The position numbers were made by a program, and so were the translations under genes. Below are positions 26,001 through 38,000 of a DNA stretch of 64,000 nt, one piece after another. The notes beneath the pieces were generated by a model. It made no database searches. It was not told where the DNA came from and was given only the letters and a program-made list of their open reading frames with translations. The stretch's first letter is position 1; each line of letters starts with the position of its first letter. Source of the stretch: Tragulus kanchil (Eukaryota > Chordata > Mammalia > Artiodactyla > Tragulidae); assembly GCA_022376925.1 (NCBI GenBank), contig JAIOJX010000004.1, positions 177,659,501 through 177,723,500 on the forward strand, read 5' to 3'.

Positions 26001-29000
26001 TCTGACTTTATAAATTTTCTTTGATGAACGTGTATTACTTTTATGATAGTATAAGTAGCAGATTAAAGCATGCATTAGTAGTTCAGCCTCAGAGACAGAT
26101 GGTCCTCACGGGTGGATGCAGCCCTCGGCAGGTGCGTGAAACTGGACAAACCCTTCCCGGGCCTTGGGACCTTGCAGTCTCCAGGTCGAGACCGTGGGGT
26201 GGCCAAGGTTTCCCACGAAAGCCACGGCTGCCCTTTGGTTGTTCAGACCTTAAGTGTGTGACCGGGATCTGAGAGCTGCCTGCTGTGGTTTTTTTTCCAT
26301 AGACAGAGGACTACCTGAAGCGGAAGATTCGTTCCCGGCCAGAGAGATCGGAGCTGGTCAGGATGCACATTTTGGAAGGTGTGTTAGATCGGGAATGGTT
26401 CTTCATCCAAACCCCCGCGCTCACTGTTCTCACCCTGGACCGTTCATAGTCTTCTCCACTCCTCCTCCTCACCTCCGTTCTTTTTCTAAATCGGCCCACC
26501 ACAGACGGGTGACGGGCCCCGAGCCCAGGGCTGCTGCGAGCTGTCCCCTGGGAGCTCAGCACGAGCGGGGCGGGCACAGAGCTGTCCACTCAGAGCACCA
26601 GGGCGAGGCCACAGAGCAAGTCTTGACCTTGTGCAGGCGTGCAGTCTGCTCTGACCCTTAATCTTCTGTCCTGTTCTCCTCTACCCCACTCTGGATAGAG
26701 GATAGGAGAGGCGAGGGCGTGCCCAATGGTCTAGAAAATTCTGGCGCCAAGGTCCAGAACACAGGCTCTAGAGTCAGACAGATCAAGGTCACATACACAT
26801 TGTGACATGAGCGTGGGCAGTGGGCTGGCTCGGGGACTATTGGGTAAACGGTTAAATTTGCTTGGAGTCTCATAAACTTAGAAGTGAGGACATTAGACTT
26901 TAAGGAACTAGAAGTATGACACCATGTATCAAAATTAGTCCAGCGTGAACAGAAAATGCTCATGGCCAGGCAGTGCCACAGGTTTTGAAATAAGATATAC
27001 AGTTCTATTCAGTATGATTAGAGCTCGTGAGGTTACACTTACCTTCTGTGTGAAAGAATGGTTAGGAACACATGCCCCAGACCAGCAGTGGATAATTACA
27101 CATTCTTTACTGTTGTTTCACTTTCTGACTTTATAAATTTTCTTTGATGAACGTGTATTACTTTTATGATAGTATAAGTAGCAGATTAAAGCATGCATTA
27201 GTAGTTCAGCCTCAGAGACAGATGGTCCTCACGGGTGGATGCAGCCCTCGGCAGGTGCGTGAAACTGGACAAACCCTTCCCGGGCCTTGGGACCTTGCAG
27301 TCTCCAGGTCGAGACCGTGGGGTGGCCAAGGTTTCCCACGAAAGCCACGGCTGCCCTTTGGTTGTTCAGACCTTAAGTGTGTGACCGGGATCTGAGAGCT
27401 GCCTGCTGTGGTTTTTTTTCCATAGACAGAGGACTACCTGAAGCGGAAGATTCGTTCCCGGCCAGAGAGATCGGAGCTGGTCAGGATGCACATTTTGGAA
27501 GGTGTGTTAGATCGGGAATGGTTCTTCATCCAAACCCCCGCGCTCACTGTTCTCACCCTGGACCGTTCATAGTCTTCTCCACTCCTCCTCCTCACCTCCG
27601 TTTCTCACAAAACCTTGCTATGAAATCCTCTTCTTCACATCTGTCTTTAACATGCACTTACTTCCGTCCATTTACTCAGTAGATTTCCTCGAGCACCTGT
27701 GAGGTACAAGCAAGGTTATCCCCGATGAACTCTGCCTCCTCCTCCCCAACACGCACGCGCACACACACACCTCTCCTCATTCTCGGGAAGGAAAGGTTTG
27801 CGCTTGAGTCTATCCATTTTTTGTTTGGTTTAGAATCGACGTTGGGGTTAGAGGAAAGCTTTCCTAGTCTGAGCCCCACACTTTGCAGATGGAGACACCG
27901 AGGCCCAGAGCAGGGAGGGCCCCGTCCCTGTCACACAGCAAGCCCCGTCGTCGGGGGCCTCCATGCCTGTGACAGGGCTGTGTGCAGCCACACACTGTCC
28001 TCAGTGGGGGCCCCTCTCTGCCCTCTTCACGCCGGGCCCCCCACTCTGCCTGGCTCTTCTGGTCCCTGCTCCTTCCCCGGAAGCGAGGTGCGTCGCTCTG
28101 GGGTCCCAGGGCGGAGCCCCTCATGCCTGTTTCCTCCTGCTCGCACTCCTTTCCCGTGGACAGAGACCTCGGCGGAGCCTTCCCTCCAGGCCAAGCAGCT
28201 GAAGCTGAAGAGAGCCAGGCTGGCGGATGACCTCAATGAGAAGATTGCGCAGAGGCCTGGCCCCATGGAGCTGGTGGAGAAGAATATCCTGCCCGTGGAG
28301 TCCAGCCTGAAGGAGGCCATCATTGGTGAGGAGCCCGCCGCCCCGTGTGGACGCGCGGCCAGCGTGGGGGAGGGGCGCCGGGCGGCTTGCTTCCTTGGCC
28401 GGAAGAGTTCACCCGTAAAGGCTGCTGGACCCTCGCAGTGTGCTAGGTGCTCGGACCACAGCCCCGCGAGGCAGGCCACACCCCTGGTCCTTAGGGAGCT
28501 CAAGCCCAAGCGCAGACCCCGGCGAGGAGGTGGGCCCCAGCAGGACGGGGCACCCGGCCTGGCCCCAACAGTGGGGGTCGGCGTCAGAGGCGGCGAGGCC
28601 AGGATGGGGGTGCCAGCTGAGTAGAAATTGAAGCGTCCGTGTAGGGAGGAGCAGCAGCCTACCCGCGGCGCCGGAGGAGGGTGTCAGGATGTGACGGGGG
28701 TGCACTGCAGGGCCCTGGGGCCGCCGTCAGGCGTGCAGACGTGATCCCTGTACTTTGGCGAGGTTGGGACAGACGTGTTTCTGCAGCTGCTGTGGGCCCA
28801 AGACCCACCCTGGGAGGTGGCCGTGCCTTCAGGAGGCTGGAGGGCTCCCGCCGCAAGCACGGGCGGGGGCGCTGGCTGAGTGAGCACCGGCAGGGCGCGG
28901 AGACGCGGGCGGAGGAGTCCGAGGAGGCTGGGCTCGGGCCTCTTCGGCACTGGCGCAGGAGGCCGGCCAGGCTGGGGGCCCTGACTGCCCTCTTCCCCGA

Positions 29001-32000
29001 GTCCCTGCTTCACCCTCACCCTCACCAATGTGAGACGTTCACATTGTCTCATGTCAGTGTGACCCTCCCCAGGTCTCCAGCAGCGTCCCCGCAGCCCCTC
29101 GTCACCAGCCAGGGTCCCCACAGCCCCTCGTCACCGGCCAGGGTCCCCGCAGCCGCTCGTCACCGGCCAGGGTCCCCGCAGCCCCTCGTCACCGGCCAGG
29201 GTCCCCGCAGCCGCTCGTCACCGGCCAGGGTCCCCGCAGCCGCTCGTCACCGGCCAGGGTTTGGGCCAAGGACAGCCGGGACTTTCTGCCGGTCTAGATC
29301 TGATAAATATTTGCCGTGTGGCAGCCGCATGCAAGGCCAGCATGAGCCCGGCCGTCACAAGAGATGCACAGAGCACGCCGCTGCCGCCCTCCCTGAGTCA
29401 GCCTGATGGGAGAAGGCTGCGGTGGACCCCAGGGACTTCTGAGTCTCACTCCTGGGCCCAGGTGGTGCTGCCCGGTGAGAAAGGACCTCGTGGCACGGGG
29501 ACTGAGCGCGCTGCCTTCAGGAGCTCGCAGGCTCCTGGGTGACGCCGGCTCTGGAGGGCCCGGCGCAGTCCTGGCGGCTGGGGAGACGCGGGGAAGGGCT
29601 CTTGCCCTCGGCGGTCACGTTCATCACAGACCAGCTGGCCCTGCTGTGGTGGACAACGAGGGCGGCTGGGGGAGGCGGGAGGGCCTGGGGGTGCCAGCTG
29701 AGTAGAAATTGAAGCGTCCGTGTAGGGAGGAGCAGCAGCCTACCCGCGGCGCCGGAGGAGGGTGTCAGGATGTGACGGGGGTGCACTGCAGGGCCCTGGG
29801 GCCGCCGTCAGGCGTGCAGACGTGATCCCTGTACTTTGGCGAGGTTGGGACAGACGTGTTTCTGCAGCTGCTGTGGGCCCAAGACCCACCCTGGGAGGTG
29901 GCCGTGCCTTCAGGAGGCTGGAGGGCTCCCGCCGCAAGCACGGGCGGGGGCGCTGGCTGAGTGAGCACCGGCAGGGCGCGGAGACGCGGGCGGAGGAGTC
30001 CGAGGAGGCTGGGCTCGGGCCTCTTCGGCACTGGCGCAGGAGGCCGGCCAGGCTGGGGGCCCTGACTGCCCTCTTCCCCGAGTCCCTGCTTCACCCTCAC
30101 CCTCACCAATGTGAGACGTTCACATTGTCTCATGTCAGTGTGACCCTCCCCAGGTCTCCAGCAGCGTCCCCGCAGCCCCTCGTCACCAGCCAGGGTCCCC
30201 ACAGCCCCTCGTCACCGGCCAGGGTCCCCGCAGCCGCTCGTCACCGGCCAGGGTCCCCGCAGCCCCTCGTCACCGGCCAGGGTCCCCGCAGCCGCTCGTC
30301 ACCGGCCAGGGTCCCCGCAGCCGCTCGTCACCGGCCAGGGTTTGGGCCAAGGACAGCCGGGACTTTCTGCCGGTCTAGATCTGATAAATATTTGCCGTGT
30401 GGCAGCCGCATGCAAGGCCAGCATGAGCCCGGCCGTCACAAGAGATGCACAGAGCACGCCGCTGCCGCCCTCCCTGAGTCAGCCTGATGGGAGAAGGCTG
30501 CGGTGGACCCCAGGGACTTCTGAGTCTCACTCCTGGGCCCAGGTGGTGCTGCCCGGTGAGAAAGGACCTCGTGGCACGGGGACTGAGCGCGCTGCCTTCA
30601 GGAGCTCGCAGGCTCCTGGGTGACGCCGGCTCTGGAGGGCCCGGCGCAGTCCTGGCGGCTGGGGAGACGCGGGGAAGGGCTCTTGCCCTCGGCGGTCACG
30701 TTCATCACAGACCAGCTGGCCCTGCTGTGGTGGACAACGCAGGGCGGCGGGGTGGGGCCGGGGCGCCAGGGTGGGGAAGTTGCATGACCGAGGTGGCTCA
30801 TTTGGGGTCAGCCTGGAGGTCGAGTCTGTGCACCAAGTAGCAAAGGCACTGGGGGCGTCCCCAGTGGAGGGGACAGTGTGGGCGGCGGCCTGGACGCCTG
30901 GGAAGCAGTTGAGTTTGGCAGCAAGGTCATTGCTGGTGGCTGGAGGGAAAGGCACATGCGCCAGCAGGGGTCGTGCCGGTGGAGGATGGCCAGGGGCAAG
31001 GAAGCGGGGACAGCAGATGCAGTCCGCGTTCAGGAGGAGAGAGGGGTCAGGACGGTGGCCAGGAAGGGTTTCCAGGCTGAGAAAGAGGACGAGTCAGAGG
31101 AGGAGGCAGGGCTGGGCGCACCTGGGTCGGGGTCGGGTAGGGAGGCCTGCTGAGGGCGGGGCTTGGCAGGGGCCTGGCAGGGGCCTTGCTCACCCACAGA
31201 CTCCCCCAGACGCACACCTCCTCCTCCAGCTGACCTGGAAGAGCTCTGTCAGGGCCCCGGAAGTCGCCCTGAGCCTGGCCCAGGTCCCCTCAGCATCCAG
31301 ACTTCCCCCGGGCAAGGCCTTGGCTGTGCCCCGCGTGCCTGGACCGTGAACGCGCGGAGGGCGGGACCCTGCCTGACCTGGCGCGGTGGGCCCTGGGGTG
31401 CTCCCGCAGGCCCAGCAGCTTCCTGCACGGGACTGAGTTGGGTGGACCCGAGGTGCCTTGGTCCTGCTGATGCCCTCTCTGGGATTAGGAGGCTGGGGAG
31501 AAGCCTGGACCTCGTGTGGCCGGCTGGAGGCACACGGTGGTCACTCGAGGGCAGGCGAGGGGAGCAGGAGGGGCAGCCGGGCTGGGCGGAGGGGGCACAG
31601 GTCAGGAGCGTCCCGCCAGGTCCTGGGCCTCGGGTCACGGCCCTGGACGGGGAGGGCTCCAGACGGTCCCCGTTCCTCATCTGTGGTCTCGCCGCGGCGG
31701 CGAGTCCCCCCATCGCCCCCGCTCAGCTCTGGCCCTGTTCCTCCTGCGTGGCCGGCGGCTGGTGCCTCACTTCTCTCCTGACCGTGCTGGCCGCGGGGTC
31801 GCTCCTGCCAGGAGCATCCTGCTCGCCCTGCCCCCTCTTCCCTTCCCTCTGCGTCCGGGCTTCCCACGCCCGCCCCGGCTCCTCCCGCGCCCCCTCCCCA
31901 CCTGGCCCCCACCGGTCCCCTGGGCCTCACATGGAGAGGGCAGGGCGGTGACAGTGCTGTCTCCAGGCCTCGGGGCTCTGGGAACCGCCAGCTGCTGGCG

Positions 32001-35000
32001 GAGGAGGCCGTCTCTGCGCCCGCCGCGAGGTGCGGGAGGCCTGTGAGGGACTGCTTCCCCGGGCGCGCAGTCGGCCCTTCCCTGGGGGCTCTCTTGTCTG
32101 TTCCTGGTCTTCGGGGAGTCAGACAGCCCAGGGGAGGAGCTCAGTCGCAGTTCCCCAGACTCCTTCAGCCCTGATCGCAGGGCCCCAGGGTGGACACACA
32201 GTGCCTTCCCCAGCCGGGAGGTGGGAGCGGGCGGCAGCAGGCTGCGGGGGGCGGGCAGACCCTGACGGTGAAGACGGGACACTGGCGGTAAAGCAGGGCG
32301 TCGGCGATCAGGCCGTTCCCGCCAAGGGAGCGCGTGACAGCTGGCAGGCTGGGTCTCCCAGCCTGCTCCGGGGTTGTGAGGACACGCTTTCCCCGGCTTG
32401 TTCGGGTGCGGGAGGCAGGGGCGCCGCTGGCTGCCACCTCCCGCTGCCCGCCGGGCGCGGGGGCCGCGGGGCAGGGCGCTCTGCCGGCGGCGTCTCACCC
32501 GGGCGCGGCTTTCAGTGGGCCAGGTGAACTACCCGAAGGTCGCGGACAGCTCTTCCTTCGACGAGGACAGCAGCGACGCCTTATCCCCCGAGCAGCCTGC
32601 CAGCCACGAGTCCCAGGGCTCGGAGCCGTCGCCCCTGGAAGCCCGCCTCAGCGAGCCGCTGCCCAGTGCCACCTCTGTGTCCCCCACGCAGGTGAGCTTC
32701 CTCTGCTCCCAGGGGCCCCCACCTGCTGGAGCGTCACCGGCGAGGCCCCTCACGGCAGCCCGCGGGGGCGGCGGGCGGGAGGTGCTGCCCTGGGAGGCGG
32801 GCCCGCGGCGTGGGCGGTGGGCCCCTCGGGGTTACCTGGGGGCCTCCTGCTCCGCCTGCCCTCTTCCCTTCCCTCTGCGTCCGGGCTTCCCACGCCCGCC
32901 CCGGCTCCTCCCGCGCCCCCTCCCCACCTGGCCCCCACCGGTCCCCTGGGCCTCACATGGAGAGGGCAGGGCGGTGACAGTGCTGTCTCCAGGCCTCGGG
33001 GCTCTGGGAACCGCCAGCTGCTGGCGGAGGAGGCCGTCTCTGCGCCCGCCGCGAGGTGCGGGAGGCCTGTGAGGGACTGCTTCCCCGGGCGCGCAGTCGG
33101 CCCTTCCCTGGGGGCTCTCTTGTCTGTTCCTGGTCTTCGGGGAGTCAGACAGCCCAGGGGAGGAGCTCAGTCGCAGTTCCCCAGACTCCTTCAGCCCTGA
33201 TCGCAGGGCCCCAGGGTGGACACACAGTGCCTTCCCCAGCCGGGAGGTGGGAGCGGGCGGCAGCAGGCTGCGGGGGGCGGGCAGACCCTGACGGTGAAGA
33301 CGGGACACTGGCGGTAAAGCAGGGCGTCGGCGATCAGGCCGTTCCCGCCAAGGGAGCGCGTGACAGCTGGCAGGCTGGGTCTCCCAGCCTGCTCCGGGGT
33401 TGTGAGGACACGCTTTCCCCGGCTTGTTCGGGTGCGGGAGGCAGGGGCGCCGCTGGCTGCCACCTCCCGCTGCCCGCCGGGCGCGGGGGCCGCGGGGCAG
33501 GGCGCTCTGCCGGCGGCGTCTCACCCGGGCGCGGCTTTCAGTGGGCCAGGTGAACTACCCGAAGGTCGCGGACAGCTCTTCCTTCGACGAGGACAGCAGC
33601 GACGCCTTATCCCCCGAGCAGCCTGCCAGCCACGAGTCCCAGGGCTCGGAGCCGTCGCCCCTGGAAGCCCGCCTCAGCGAGCCGCTGCCCAGTGCCACCT
33701 CTGTGTCCCCCACGCAGGTGAGCTTCCTCTGCTCCCAGGGGCCCCCACCTGCTGGAGCGTCACCGGCGAGGCCCCTCACGGCAGCCCGCGGGGGCGGCGG
33801 GCGGGAGGTGCTGCCCTGGGAGGCGGGCCCGCGGCGTGGGCGGTGGGCCCCTCGGGGTTACCTGCGGCGGCCTCCCTGCTGCCCCCGCCCACTCAGAACA
33901 GCCTCTCCCCCTGAGAGCGTGCAGGTCTGTGAGCCTTTCTCCACCTCTCTCCCCTTGTCTAGCCCCCCCGACCCCCGTGACCGTGGGGGCTGCTCGTCGC
34001 AGCCCTCCTGGCCTTGCTGGTCATCTGCCCCTAACGCTGACCGCGGGGAGGAGGGGACGGCCACCGCCGGGTGGGCAGACAGGCACGCGGTGCCAGCTGG
34101 AGCCCGGAGACAGTGCGGCCTCTGGGAGCGAGAAGGGGCAGGGCGCCCTCACCTGCCTCCTCCCTCCCAGGTCGTGTCTCAGCTCCCTGTGGGCCCGGAG
34201 TCCGGAGAAACGCTCTTCCCGGCGGAGCAGCCGCCTCTGCCTCCCGGCCTCCCCAACGGAACCACGGTCCCTGCCGCCAGGCCCCCCCCGACACTCATCA
34301 AGGTACAGGCCCCCTGCAACCCGCCGGCCCTCCGCGGCCGTGCCCGCCGGCCTCCAGTGGGGACCGGGTGGGCGGTGGGGTGCCCACCCTGGCCTCCTGC
34401 TCAGGGAGCAGCAGAGGTCGACATGGTGCTGCCAGCGGCCTCCGGTTCCCTCCAGGCCGCTGGCTGTGGGCACGGCCCCCGTGTCCTGAACCGCCGTGGG
34501 CAGGCTCTGACTCCCGCCCTCCGCACCCACAGCCTCCTGAGGCCGTAACGGGACCGCACAGTGAGGGGGGTGCCCAGCTTCACCGGCAGCCGTGCTGGGA
34601 GTTCAGGTTCATTCGCTTTCTCCAAGTCCTGACCTGAAATGGCTGAAGGGGGCACGTTCCCTTGAGACACCCGTGGGTACCTGTGTAAGGGGACACGGTG
34701 CTGGACACTGAAGTTGAGTTCAGCAACAAGAGCCAACGTCCGGTCCTCCCCGTGCAGCCACCTCCTGCCTCAGCCTGTGGGACCTTGACCCTGACTGCCC
34801 CCTGCAGCCTGTGCGCCGCGCCGCCGGGCAGGGCCCGTCCTCTCCGCCCGCTTGCCTCTTGGCTGATTCTCCAGGCCCTCCACACAGGCCCTGCCTGGCG
34901 CCTCTAGACACCCGCGTTCCCCTCCCGCTGCTCACAGTCTTCGCCGGGCCCTCGCTGTGCCTCCGGCGCTGCCGCCCCAGGCCTGCGCCTCCCGGCCCCT

Positions 35001-38000
35001 GGCCGCTCCCGGGGCAGCCGCGGCTCCCTTGTCTCTGTGGTCTGCTCCTGGCCTCACGCTGGCCCCGGCCGTGAGCACAGGGCGTGTTTATCTGACTTCC
35101 TCATTTGCGCCTTGCCTGGCCTCTGCTCCTCGCCTCCCGCCCCCTCCCGGTGAGCTCTCCCAGGGCGAGCCCAGGAGCCTCGGGTGGCGCTCCTCTCCAG
35201 GCGGCTTCCCTGGGCTCCCTGCCTTCCTCGCTTTTGGGGGGTGCCCCCGGGCCGTTCCCGGCCTCTTCCTCCTGCTCTCAGCCTCTCCGTGGGCTCCTGG
35301 CCTCCTTCCCGAGTGCTCTGGCCGCCACGGGCCCTGCTGCCCGGTCACCTCCCCCTCGTCCTGTCCCCACGGCCCCTCCCCGGGCCCCGCGGACCCGCGT
35401 GGCGTCTCCACCCTTCCGGCTGCGGGCCTCGGCTCGGGAGCTGCGCGGTTGCCTCGGTCCTGCCTGGCCCGGTGCCCAGCTCGCTCTCCCTACCCCGCCG
35501 CACCCTCCCTCAGCCCAGAGGCCCCGCGCAGGGGCCTCCCCGTAGCCAGCTGTTGGTGCGTGGGTCCTGGGTTTGGACCTTGGCTCCTTCGCGGGGCACG
35601 ATCACGGTCACTGTGTGACCTCGTGAGCGGTTTCTTCGCCTTCCGGTGTACGCGCTGGCTCCTGGCGAGGCGAGGCCCTTCCCACTCTGCGCCCGTGTGG
35701 AGTGGACGCCGCGCCCCCAGGGCTGCCCTTTCACCCCGTGCCCTGTTCCCGCTGGGCTCGGGGTCACAGGAGGCTGCCGGGCCTGTGCACTTGTGAGGAG
35801 CAGGGCCGGTCAGAGCCCCGTCAGCCCTCATCCCCGCCCGGGCGCTGCGGGGGCCTCTGCTCTGGCAGGAGCGCCATCTGGCAGGAGAGCGGACGGGAGG
35901 AGCAGGCAGGGCCTTCTCAGAAGCCGCCCAGGCGCCCGCCGCGGGCCGGCCCCTCCCCGAGCCCAGGCTGCCCTGACGGCGCGCTGTGTCTCCCGCCCCC
36001 AGCAAAGCCAACCCAAGTCTGCCGGTGAGAAGTCGCAGCGCAGCAAGAAGGCCAAGGAGCTGAAGCCAAAGGTGAAGAAGCTCAAGTACCACCAGTACAT
36101 CCCCCCGGACCAAAAGCAGGACAAGGGGGCGCCGCCCATGGACTCCTCCTACGCCAAGATCCTGCAGCAGCAGCAGCTCTTCCTGCAGCTCCAGATCCTC
36201 AACCAGCAGCAGCAGCAGCACTACAACTACCAGACCATCCTGCCGGCCCCGCCCAAGTAGGCCCCGCCCCGCCCCGGGAGGCCCCGCCCCTGCCTCAGGA
36301 GGCCCCGCCCACCCAGCAGGCACCCCCTGCCCTCCCCACCTACAGGCTCTAGGTCAGGGAGATGCTGCTCGTGTGGGTGGCCCAGGCCCGACAGGGACCC
36401 TTGGTCTGGGTCCTGTCAGAGTGGGTCTGAGGGCGATGCTTGGCACTGGCTCATTCCTGCACTTTCTTCCTCTCAGGCCAGCAGGGGAGGCTCTGGGAAG
36501 CGCTGGGGCCCCCGCAACGCGCAGCCTTTCCACTACCAGCAGCAGCTCCAGCTCGGGCGCCCCTGGGCCCAGTGGGCTGGTGCGACAGAACAGCACTTCG
36601 CTGACTGGCAAGCCGGGGACCCTACCCGCCAACCTGGACGACATGAAGGTAGGTGGCTGCACCATGGGCCTCCACCACCGCCACCCTGGCCTCTCGTGGG
36701 GTGTCGGGTGCTTGGCTTCAGGCAGGGAAGGCGGCCGGCTGGGGACCACGGCCACAGGATGCAGAGCAGGGCTCTGGACTGGCCCCCAGCGGAGACGCCT
36801 GGGACCTGCCTCGAGGCTCGCCTGGCCCTGGTCCTCACAGTCGTCATCATTAAAGACATCGCACAGTGTCTGTCCAGGGCCTTGGGCTCCCTGAGCACTA
36901 GTGGCCTCTCATTTCCCAGCCTGCAGTGCGGGGTGAGGGACGGGAGTGTTCCCCTGGCTTCAGGATGAGCAGGTGGCGGCGGCGGGGCAGGCGGGTGTGC
37001 CCGAGGCCACGGGTCCAGCAGGCGGGACAGCGCCACCCTCTCCTCACTGCCCCGCCGCCTCGCTGAGCCTGCTCTGCAGGTGCTGGTTCACCTGAAAGAG
37101 CACCACGCTTGGGCGCACACTCTGCTCGGGACTTGGACTGGGGGTGGGAGACACCCCGGGCCTGGCCTGCTCCCTCTACCGTGGTCAGGAGTGGACGTGG
37201 GTCCCGTTTTCCCTTGAGAATTTGTTCCCTGAACCAGCCTGCTCCCACCCCAGTCGTGACCCCGATCCCAGCAAGACGCAGCCTGCAGAGGGGGGCAGAG
37301 GCGGTGCTGGACGCCGGCTTTGGAGTCCACAAGACCCGGCCCTTCCTCCCCGCTCTGCCCACCCCCAGGTCCCCAGGGTGGTCCTGGAGGCATTAGGTCA
37401 CTTCCGTGCGCTGTTTTCTCTGAGATCCAGTCAGTTCGCTGACGTGTGTACTGAGCGCAGGCAGGAGCTGGAGACAGCTGAGGACACCCCCGCCGAGGGC
37501 CAGGCCCCTGGTGTGAGGACGGGGAAGGGTGGGGGCCGGCCCGGCAGACGCAGGCTTCACGGGTCTGCAGTGGCCGGCGTGGCTCAGACAGACGAGGCCT
37601 GGCAGGCAGGAGCTTGTCTTTCTTGTGCTTCACTCCTCCTGCCCGGACCCCGTCCCCACTGTCCCTGCTGCTTGTGCCCTTGCAGGTGGCAGAGCTGAAG
37701 CAGGAGCTGAAGCTGCGGTCACTACCCGTCTCGGGCACCAAGACAGACCTGATCGAGCGCCTGAGGGCCTACCAGGAGCAAGTCAACCCTGCCCCGCCCG
37801 GAGCGCCCAAGGCCCCCGCCGCCACCGCCGCCCTCCTGCCCAAGGCTGGCGAGGTGGTGGTCGCCTTCCCCACGGCCCGGCTCGGCGCGGGGCCTGCCCT
37901 GGTGGCCGCGGGCCTGGCCCCGGCCGAGGTGGTGGTGGCCACGGTGACCAGCAACGGTGTGGTGAAGTTCGGCAGCACGGGCTCCACGCCCCCCGTGTCT

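Larger units (their letters stand above)
25371..27602. repeat. Tandem duplication 7, offset 1123 bp, contains MRTFA exon 2
   Basis: Copies 25371-26479 and 26494-27602, 14 nt filler. Each contains a complete exon 2 with splice sites. Confidence 0.95.
28605..30739. repeat. Tandem duplication 8, offset 1081 bp
   Basis: Copies 28605-29658 and 29686-30739, 27 nt G-rich filler. Contains the 29-bp minisatellite. Confidence 0.95.
28326..32515 (+). other. MRTFA intron 3 with minisatellite and parts of duplications 8 and 9
   Basis: GC-rich intron enlarged by the tandem duplication 28605-30739 and the left part of duplication 9. Contains a 29-bp minisatellite in both copies; otherwise nothing recognised. 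Confidence 0.7.
31833..33864. repeat. Tandem duplication 9, offset 1026 bp, contains MRTFA exon 4
   Basis: Copies 31833-32838 and 32859-33864, 20 nt filler resembling the true right flank at 33865 onward. Confidence 0.95.

Noticed and set aside
29085..29258. CRISPR array
   Set aside because: Head-to-tail units without unique spacers, in a mammalian intron.
28681..30487. Two identical 241-codon frames over the 29-bp minisatellite
   Set aside because: Open only because of GC-rich repeat composition; no splice context or recognisable protein, and they exist twice because of duplication 8.
36003..36259. TAG at 36257-36259 as a natural MRTFA stop
   Set aside because: The donor GTAGGC begins at 36257; splicing to 36477 restores the Lys codon and the known downstream protein.
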